From Bifidobacteriaceae bacterium (GTDB taxonomy: Bacteria; Actinomycetota; Actinomycetes; Actinomycetales; WQXJ01), in NCBI GenBank assembly GCA_031265345.1, contig JAISCU010000177.1, positions 1 to 16,999 of the forward strand: DNA of 16,999 bases, written 5' to 3'. Every line of letters begins with the position of its first letter. Within the stretch, counting starts at the first letter, position 1. A program made the translations under genes and the position numbers. The notes under the pieces are model-generated. The model saw only the letters and a list, made by a program, of their open reading frames with translations, was not told where the DNA came from and searched no databases. This document shows positions 10,798 through 16,999 of the stretch, piece after piece.

Positions 10798-13700
10798 GGG
10801 GGCATGAAACGCGGACGGCATTCTCACCGTCTGGTCAGCCGCTTGGGACCCTGCGGGCGGCGCGTCAACCACCAACCATCCCTCGTCACAAGCCAGTGTG
10901 AGCGCCTGGCCCAACTCGCGCGCAGCCCGCCGTCCTACCTCCTGCTCTCCGGACGCCTGGGCGTAAACAGTGAACAGCCTGCGGACAGCCATTGGGCCAT
11001 CCACCTCAACCAGTTGGAGCAGGCCGCGCGCGACCTCCTCCCGTGCCACTGATCCGACCGGCGGGACGTTCCCAGTGAAGGCGGCGCGAGAGGCACCAGG
11101 CGCGGGCTCGGCCCCGGAGGCGGATGCGAGCGTCTGGGTCTCAGCCCCTTCGACCGATGGGGAGGGGTCCGGCCCGGCACTTCCGGGTGCTGGAACCACG
11201 CCAGGCGCGGGCAAGGACGAGGCGGGGATGGCCGCTACGCTGATGCGCGCGTCCTTGGTGCCGTCCGCATGGGTCATGTCTTCCGCCAGGACGCGGCCTG
11301 CCGCTGTCAACTCGCCCAGGGCGGCGTCGAGCTCCCGCGCCAGCGAGCGCCCGATGTTCAATGCCCCGCATTCGGCCGCCCAGGAACGCAGGAGCTCTTG
11401 CCTGGCGACCGGCCCGGCGGCGATCCGGGCCAAGATGAAACCGGCCACCGTTCGGTCGGGTGCTTCAGTCACTGCCACGCTCGGCACCGGGGCTGACTCG
11501 GGGCTCAAAGCCCAGGCAGAGTCCGGCCAGAAGCCAACCCGGCCCATTTCTGGCGGAGATTCCGGCTCCGCTTCGGCAGAGTCCGGCCGGAAATGAACCG
11601 GGCTCATTTCTGGCTGCGCTGGCTGGGATTCCGGCTCGGCGAGTGTCGGCGCGGCGAGCGCCGGACCCGCGAGCGCCGGAACCGCCACCGGGACCGGCGC
11701 AGCCACCGAAGGATCGTCCAGCCAGGCGGGCAGCGGGTCGTCGGGAGCCTGGGGAACCGGCGATGCCGACCACACGGCATCGTGCGTCTGCTCCATCAGT
11801 TCGGGCTCCGACCCGGCCTGAGACGCCGACCGGGAAGTCGACCCCGACCTGTCAGCCCCAACCTCGCTGACCGAACCGGCCGAGCCGACCTGCGTGGCAG
11901 CGGCGACGGACGCCAACGGACGTATCCCAAGCCCTTCCAACAAGCCCCACAACTCGCTCAGGACGGCGGCCTGGTCGGCGTAGAAGGCGGACTCGCGGAT
12001 GCGGAAGAAGCGCCACCCGCAGCGCTCCAAGTCGCGCTGCCGGGACAAATCGCGGGCATAAGCGTCCGGCCCGTGCCAGTGGTCGCCGTCGCATTCGACA
12101 GCCAGCCGCGCGCTGGCCCCCTGCACCACCAAATCGATCCGATAACCCAGAGCCTCGACCTGCGGTCGCACATCGAACCCGCGTTCCCGAATCCGGTTGA
12201 ACACCCGTTGCTCGAGCAGCGAATCGAAACGCAGATCAGGTGCGTCCTCGCTGACCAGCGCCAATCCGCCGGTCAAAGCCCCCGAACCCTCCAGAGCCAT
12301 CACGTTCTGGCAATGATCCAGCAGGGCCCACCGCAGGTCCCCGTTCCGGCCCGACAACTGGTCCAAGGTCGCGGAATGGAACAGCCACATCTGGTCCTTG
12401 GCCCGCGAGGCGGCGACGTTGTAGCGCTGCACGTAGGACTCGGCCGTGACCGCCGCGATCCGACGCCCCGGCTCCGGGGCCTTGACCAGGGACAGGAACA
12501 TCACATCGCGTTCGGAGCCCTGGAAATCGGACGAATCCCCGCAGCGGATGGAGCGAGCCTCTATCTCCTCGGGCTGGAGGCGCTCCAGCAACAGCCGCTG
12601 GATGAATCGCGCCTGCTTCGCGCCCAGCAACGAGACGACCCCGAAAGTGCGGCCGTCGTAGCGCGGGTCGGCCAGGCACCGTGTGAGCTGGTCAACGATG
12701 GCCAATGCCTCCGGGCGGTTGACCCCTCCGGACTCGTAGCCCTCCGCGACATGGACGGCCTGTACAGGCGGCAGGCGGTCCGACCCGTATTGACGCACGG
12801 GCTCAAGGCGAATACCAGCCGGCTCGTAGGCGATCCGGTTGGAGAACGCGATGATCTCCGGCATGCACCTCCTGTGCTCCGTCAGCGTGATCTGGCCGCC
12901 GAACCGCTGGCGCGACAAGTCGAACAGGCTGCGCCGGGGGTCCTGCCAGGCCGATTTGTAGCGGTCGTCGGCCAGGTGCTGGTCCGCCAGGGCGCGGATA
13001 CGGCCCCCGTCCAGCCCGACAGCGGCCGGGGAGACCTGCTTGTCGTCACCGATCACCACGATCCGGGGCGCGATGTACTGCAGGAACGTCGCCTCCAGCC
13101 CGGCCTGCGAGGCTTCGTCGACGATCACCACGTCGAACATGTCCCTGGTCACGGTGGCGAACTGTTCGGCGATCCGGTACAGCGGCATGATCCAGACGGG
13201 CACGGCAGGTCGGCACCGCTCCATCGCCTGGCGAATCTCGGCCCGCCGAAGATCGGCGTACTTGCCCGTGCCTTTGCCGAGCCTTCCCACCAGTTGCATA
13301 TATTCGCCCAGGTCAGCCTTGGTCTGGCCGGTCACCCGGTCCGCCCCCAACGCATGGCCCCAGGCCCGGTTCGCGGCCAGTTCCTCGACAGCCTGCCTGA
13401 GTTGGGCTTCCGTCCCGGACAGTCGCGCCTGCAGGGCGTTCGCATCGACCTGGCCCTGGTTTCGGAGCCAGTCCCGCATCCGCGCCCAGGTCCACCCCTC
13501 CTCCAGGGCCGCCGCCCGCACGTCCCACGTCGGGTCCGCCGCCGTTTCGCACAGGGCTTGCGCCAATTCAGGGAAGGCCGCCCGCAGCCGCCCGTGCAGG
13601 CCGCGGAGTCGTTCCCGCCGCGCGTCGATCTCCTGGTGACGGGCCAGATCCTCATGGGCCGTCCGGTAGAGCCCCGCGTCCCCCGCCGTCACAGCTTCAA

Positions 13701-16152
13701 GCAGTTGCACGATGCCGCCTGGACACGAACCGTCTTCCGCCAGGTCCCGGAGAAGCCCGGACAGGGCGTCGAGCGGCTGCGTGGCTTGGGCGCGATCCGC
13801 CTCCGCTTCGACCAGCCGCACAGCTGCCAGGTATTCGGCCAGCGCGGAGTCCCGCGCCCAATCGACCGGCGGCAATCCGAGGGATGCGAACAGCCCGATC
13901 GCCTGCCCGATCCTTCCCGCGAACGCCAACGCCTGGTCGAGACGCTGGAACTCGGTCATGTGCCACTGGAGCCACTCGCCGTAGGTGTCCTCCTGCGGCA
14001 CCGCCACCGAGGCGGGCCACGCCCGGTCGAGGGCGCCCAGAAGCTGTTCCAATTCGACCGCCAACTCGACTTGGCGCAAGGCACCGGTCGAGGTCGGCGG
14101 CAGGCCGCCCACCCGCACAGACTGGAACAATTCGCCGGCCTCTTTGATCACTCGCGGCGTCAGAGCGCCGAGCTGGGGCATTCCGTCCGCCGCCGTCTTG
14201 ATGGTCCTGCCGTTCGCCAAATGGTCCAGCACCGAACGCGTGAGCGCCAAGATTCGCCCGTGGTCCTGGGTCGCGATCACCACGCTGGCCAGGTTCCCGA
14301 GCTCCGCCATTCGCGGCTGCGCCTGGCTGACCAGCTCGTAGAGCTGCTGGCGCCGGGCGGCCCAGGTCTGGGCTCGCCCCGCGCGGATGTCGGCCAGCGC
14401 CTCCGTCAGCCAGGGAGCGGCGCCCTGCTGCAGCCTGGCCCCCTCTCGCGACACCGATTCGATCAGGTCTCGCGCCGACGAACACTGGACCTGGTCGAGC
14501 TCCCGCAATCGACTGATCGCCGGATGGCCCGCAGCCGCCTCGAGGGCCGCGACTTGGGCCTGCGCCTCGCGGACCCGGTCGCAGGCGGACGCGAAGGCGG
14601 CCGGCTCCATGATGCCCTCGTCCGGCAGAGGCCTGGCCGGGCTCGTGGTCAGGCCTTCGGCGATCTCCGGCTGCCTCGCCAACGCCAGGAGCTCCAGCGC
14701 TTCGGCGTTGGTCAGCGGGCTGGGGTCGCCCGCCAGGTCAAGCGGCTCGCCCAGCGCGGTCAGCCAGTCGTGCAGTTCCGCCTCGTCGGCATTGTCCCGC
14801 GCCAGTTGGGCCAGCGTGACGGGCTCGTCGCCAAGCGTGTACTTCTCGATCTCGGCTTGACGCGCCTCGGTCAGTTGGTTGATCGTGGCGGCGCGCTGAC
14901 GGCGCAATTGGTCGATCTGGCCCAGCAGCGCGGCTTCGGCGGCCCGCGACTGGGCAGGGTCGTGTTCGGCCGCCCTGGTCGAGATGCGGTCCACGGCGAT
15001 GCGCAGGTCGGCCAAGTCGGATCGCGACGAGCCCACCACCGCGACGCTCAGCGGCCTGATCTTGTCCGGCAGTTTCTCCCGGACCTCGGCCAGCGCGCGG
15101 TCGGTCTGAGCCGTCACCAGGACTCGTTTGCCCTGCGCCAGCAGATGCGAGATGAGCACGGCGGCAGTGTGGGTCTTGCCTGTCCCGGGCGGTCCCTGCA
15201 CCAGCGTCTGGGCGCTCGCGTCCACCCGCTTGACCACTTCGAGTTGGCGGCCGTTGACCGGCATGGGCAAGAAGATCTCGTCGTCTATCACCACGCTCGC
15301 GCCGGGCGCAGTGGCCCCATTGACCTGGGGCACGAAATCCGGATCCACCAGCGGCAAGAGCCCTTCCGGCACCTCCGCCATGGTCTCGAGTTGGTCCGCC
15401 ACGGAACTCAGGATGCGGCCGATCCCGGCGCGGGAACGCCTGCGCAGAATGATCGCCGGGCAGAACGACACGCTCAGATGGTCTGCCAAGGGCGGTTTCG
15501 ACCAGGCGTCGCGGTACTCCCCCTCGGGGTCGATCCCGTGCACCACGGGACGGACCAGGCCGCCGATTTCGGGGCCGCCCAGAGCGTGGCCCGTGTATTC
15601 GGCGATGGCCGCGCGAACGGCATCGGACACCGTGGCCCCAGCCAACTCCGTCAGGTGCAGCATGTCCGTCTCAAGGCTGAAACCCCCTCCAGCCGCGGCC
15701 AGGCGCAGCTCGCCACTGGCCTCATCGAACGAGATTGTCAACGGCGAGGTCAACAGGTGCCGGGCGACCTCGGCGCCGTCCGCCAAGCGCAGGCGGGCCA
15801 GCCCCACGCCGACCACCAACTCCATGTCGTCGGCGTGCGCCTCGGCAGTCACGCGCATGGTGAACAGGTCGTTGTACAGGGCTCGCGCCGGTTGGTCCTG
15901 TGCGGCGCGCGCGACCCGTCCGACGCTCAAGACTTGATCCGCGCCGTCCGTCTGATCGGCCGAGGCGCCGATCCTCACCGCGTCATGGGAGGGGACCGAG
16001 TCCAGCCAGATGATTTGCTGGCCGTCGCGCCGGTACGTGTCGGTCGACAGCACGGTCCGGTACTTGGCCGCTTCCGCCTCGGCCAGGAATCTGAACAAGT
16101 TGACGGCCCGGCGCACCCGTGGGTCGTCTGCGCCTTGGGGGATGGGGGCCAT
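10780..16152 (-). CDS. Large SF1 helicase with Vsr/DUF559-like nuclease domain
   Basis: The 1790-residue product is probably an ATP-driven DNA/RNA translocase fused to a nuclease, likely anti-phage. Residues 1-300 are an N-terminal domain I do not recognise. Walker A is GPPGTGK with Lys326; Walker B is VVIVDEAS with Asp1012/Glu1013. Between them is a ~680-residue insertion rich in helices. Later motifs are GDDKQVSP (1035-), EHRR (1092-), DFQGSERD (Gln1211) and VAASRAKD (Arg1250), typical of UPF1/DNA2-like SF1 helicases. A PD-(D/E)XK-like domain follows (Asp1340 in RIDLVV, Glu1353 in AVECDGDHWHG). A Pro/Ala linker (about 1410-1560) contains a 20-residue tandem repeat, and two winged-helix-like segments end the protein. 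The layout resembles DUF4011-helicase-Vsr defence proteins, though the usual DUF4011 start is not evident. The start has only a weak ribosome site. Confidence 0.88.
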   Translation of the reverse strand: MAPIPQGADDPRVRRAVNLFRFLAEAEAAKYRTVLSTDTYRRDGQQIIWLDSVPSHDAVRIGASADQTDGADQVLSVGRVARAAQDQPARALYNDLFTMRVTAEAHADDMELVVGVGLARLRLADGAEVARHLLTSPLTISFDEASGELRLAAAGGGFSLETDMLHLTELAGATVSDAVRAAIAEYTGHALGGPEIGGLVRPVVHGIDPEGEYRDAWSKPPLADHLSVSFCPAIILRRRSRAGIGRILSSVADQLETMAEVPEGLLPLVDPDFVPQVNGATAPGASVVIDDEIFLPMPVNGRQLEVVKRVDASAQTLVQGPPGTGKTHTAAVLISHLLAQGKRVLVTAQTDRALAEVREKLPDKIRPLSVAVVGSSRSDLADLRIAVDRISTRAAEHDPAQSRAAEAALLGQIDQLRRQRAATINQLTEARQAEIEKYTLGDEPVTLAQLARDNADEAELHDWLTALGEPLDLAGDPSPLTNAEALELLALARQPEIAEGLTTSPARPLPDEGIMEPAAFASACDRVREAQAQVAALEAAAGHPAISRLRELDQVQCSSARDLIESVSREGARLQQGAAPWLTEALADIRAGRAQTWAARRQQLYELVSQAQPRMAELGNLASVVIATQDHGRILALTRSVLDHLANGRTIKTAADGMPQLGALTPRVIKEAGELFQSVRVGGLPPTSTGALRQVELAVELEQLLGALDRAWPASVAVPQEDTYGEWLQWHMTEFQRLDQALAFAGRIGQAIGLFASLGLPPVDWARDSALAEYLAAVRLVEAEADRAQATQPLDALSGLLRDLAEDGSCPGGIVQLLEAVTAGDAGLYRTAHEDLARHQEIDARRERLRGLHGRLRAAFPELAQALCETAADPTWDVRAAALEEGWTWARMRDWLRNQGQVDANALQARLSGTEAQLRQAVEELAANRAWGHALGADRVTGQTKADLGEYMQLVGRLGKGTGKYADLRRAEIRQAMERCRPAVPVWIMPLYRIAEQFATVTRDMFDVVIVDEASQAGLEATFLQYIAPRIVVIGDDKQVSPAAVGLDGGRIRALADQHLADDRYKSAWQDPRRSLFDLSRQRFGGQITLTEHRRCMPEIIAFSNRIAYEPAGIRLEPVRQYGSDRLPPVQAVHVAEGYESGGVNRPEALAIVDQLTRCLADPRYDGRTFGVVSLLGAKQARFIQRLLLERLQPEEIEARSIRCGDSSDFQGSERDVMFLSLVKAPEPGRRIAAVTAESYVQRYNVAASRAKDQMWLFHSATLDQLSGRNGDLRWALLDHCQNVMALEGSGALTGGLALVSEDAPDLRFDSLLEQRVFNRIRERGFDVRPQVEALGYRIDLVVQGASARLAVECDGDHWHGPDAYARDLSRQRDLERCGWRFFRIRESAFYADQAAVLSELWGLLEGLGIRPLASVAAATQVGSAGSVSEVGADRSGSTSRSASQAGSEPELMEQTHDAVWSASPVPQAPDDPLPAWLDDPSVAAPVPVAVPALAGPALAAPTLAEPESQPAQPEMSPVHFRPDSAEAEPESPPEMGRVGFWPDSAWALSPESAPVPSVAVTEAPDRTVAGFILARIAAGPVARQELLRSWAAECGALNIGRSLARELDAALGELTAAGRVLAEDMTHADGTKDARISVAAIPASSLPAPGVVPAPGSAGPDPSPSVEGAETQTLASASGAEPAPGASRAAFTGNVPPVGSVAREEVARGLLQLVEVDGPMAVRRLFTVYAQASGEQEVGRRAARELGQALTLACDEGWLVVDAPPAGSQAADQTVRMPSAFHAPSMLRA
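11516..11635 (-). repeat. 60-bp tandem repeat with REP-like palindromes in the helicase linker
   Basis: Two adjacent 60-bp units (11516-11575, 11576-11635) encode 20-residue repeats ending HFRPDSA and GFWPDSA. Each unit contains a palindrome (11526-11554, 11586-11614) with GCCAGAA or GCCGGAA at one side and TTCTGGC at the other, the same element as the intergenic 9698-9727. Confidence 0.75.
13706..13718 (+). repeat. Dispersed core repeat inside the helicase gene
   Basis: Exact TGCACGATGCCGC, read on the coding strand as GGIVQ within the insertion between Walker A and B. The frame is intact. Confidence 0.75.
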
Positions 16153-16324
16153 GGCACCCGATCATCCCACAGCGCACCGCTGGCCCGTCAACCTAATGCG
16201 CCACCAGCGGACGATGCCGCCCTTCAGGTGTCCCCGCCAGGCCTGCGCTGCTCGCGGCCGTCCAAGCGCCCGCCGCTGCTGAAACACGGGCCGGTATCAG
16301 GTGCCAGCTCCATGATCGCGGTGA
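16153..16324. other. Intergenic region upstream of the helicase gene
   Basis: 172 bp between two minus-strand genes. A core variant GGACGATGCCGC lies at 16209-16220, identical to the variant upstream of glgB (108-119). The helicase promoter should be here, but no clear -10/-35 was found. GATGAT lies eight bases before the helicase ATG. Confidence 0.5.
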
Positions 16325-16999
16325 TCAGTTGGCCATCATCTTGTCGAGGACCGCCAACACCATCTCGTCCGGCGGATCAGGATGCACCCTCGCGGCCGCG
16401 ATCGCCTCCGCCAGGGTCTCCCGCTCGGCCGGATCGTCAAGGTCCATCCCGATCAACGTCTCCGACTTGGTGTCGGCCGCCGGACCCATCCCGTCCGAGG
16501 ACAGCGTCAACTCCAACGGCACCTCCCCTGCGCCCAGGTCCACCGCCGAGAACACCACCGGCACCAACTCGCGGGCGTAACCAGCCAGAGTCACCTCGAC
16601 CGTGACCTCCGGTCCATCGCCGACCACAGCCTTGACCTCGAAAGTCGCATCCTCCGCACAGTGACTGGCGACGCCAACATAGATCGTCTGATCGGGCTCG
16701 CCCGCAGCGAACACGTTCGGACCGTCGAACCCGAAAGCGCCGCTTCCCGCGCGGCCCAGCCTGCCCCGTCGCTTGAAATCTTCCCAACTCGGCTCGTCTA
16801 ACGGACCCCTTAGGATCTCCGTTGGCGGTGACGGCGTCAGACTCGCCTCGCCGACGTCCTCAGGCGACGGCGACATGGTGCCGAGCGGTCCCGCAGACGA
16901 GCCCCTGCCGGACACCGCCGCCCAGACAACCACGCCTGCCGCCCCGATGACGGCGAGCGCCGCCAGGGCGGCCAACCATTTCCGACCACGCCCCGAAGA
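16325..16999 (-). CDS. Membrane-anchored extracytoplasmic protein, N-terminus outside window
   Basis: The frame is open to the window edge, where it reads RGRKWLAALAALAVIGAAGVVVW. That is a positively charged segment followed by one transmembrane helix, so the N-terminus is cytoplasmic and the real start lies beyond 16999; the TTG at 16975 falls inside the helix and is unlikely. After the membrane comes a Ser/Pro-rich linker (LGTMSPSPEDVGEASLTPSP), then a beta-rich domain (QTIYVGVASHC, FEVKAVVGD, VTVEVTLAGYARELVPVVF) and an acidic C-terminus. No family is recognised; an anchored extracellular or ligand-binding role is inference only. It lies upstream of the helicase on the same strand, with 172 bp between. 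Confidence 0.75.
   Translation of the reverse strand, partial: SSGRGRKWLAALAALAVIGAAGVVVWAAVSGRGSSAGPLGTMSPSPEDVGEASLTPSPPTEILRGPLDEPSWEDFKRRGRLGRAGSGAFGFDGPNVFAAGEPDQTIYVGVASHCAEDATFEVKAVVGDGPEVTVEVTLAGYARELVPVVFSAVDLGAGEVPLELTLSSDGMGPAADTKSETLIGMDLDDPAERETLAEAIAAARVHPDPPDEMVLAVLDKMMAN

Noticed and set aside
11774..11786. CGGCATCGTGCG in the helicase linker as another core repeat
   Set aside because: Only about 10 matching bases without the flanking C/A context; chance is plausible in GC-rich coding sequence.
11593..16605. A 1670-codon open frame on the plus strand opposite the helicase gene
   Set aside because: Low-complexity composition, no family motif, and it mirrors the helicase on the opposite strand; it is a by-product of high third-position GC. 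The helicase strand has clear motifs.
16325..16975. TTG at 16975 as the start of the membrane protein
   Set aside because: It lies within the transmembrane helix; in-frame positively charged residues continue to the window edge.

Overview
The window reads as chromosomal DNA of a high-GC Gram-positive bacterium (Actinomycetota). GC content and third-position GC are high throughout. The glycogen branching enzyme is of the GlgB type common there. Several toxin-antitoxin (TA) operons start with an actinobacterial-style leaderless layout, with a TANNNT -10 box 5-6 nt before the start codon. I cannot name a genus.

Layout. (1) 1-318 is a gene-free leader with repeats, followed by glgB (319-2496, +), a complete branching enzyme with every catalytic residue. 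(2) 2497-10097 is an accessory stretch in which every intact gene lies on the minus strand: a vapBC pair, a lipoprotein with a frameshifted tail, a ParE/RelE-type pair, a Phd/VapC pair, an orphan vapB that has lost its toxin, and remnants of an ATPase, a vapB, the lipoprotein tail and a glgB tail. (3) 10098-10756 is another intact vapBC pair, 24 bp downstream of the stop of (4) a 1790-residue SF1 helicase with a Vsr/DUF559-like nuclease domain (10780-16152, -), which resembles single-protein anti-phage helicase-nucleases. (5) 16325-16999 is the C-terminal part of a membrane-anchored extracytoplasmic protein that runs off the window.

The most unusual content is non-coding. Two related ~400-bp elements (about 5060-5600 and 8817-9200) each consist of two arrays of short repeats with a strict 31-bp period, pointing toward each other across a centre of constant length. 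The two copies differ by whole 31-bp units. A 13-bp core (TGCACGATGCCGC) occurs eight times exactly and about five times with changes, including inside the helicase gene. Other repeats are a 100-bp family with a hairpin, three 44-bp tandem units with GAGAA/TTCTC dyads, and a REP-like palindrome found both between genes and twice in frame in the helicase linker.

The repeats and gene remnants keep the same order in both places (vapB, lipoprotein tail, array). This points to repeated segmental duplication, deletion and TA capture downstream of glgB. The TA modules and the helicase-nuclease together look like a small defence or stability island. No transposase, integrase, tRNA, rRNA or cas gene was seen. 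All family calls are by eye from motifs, without database searches.
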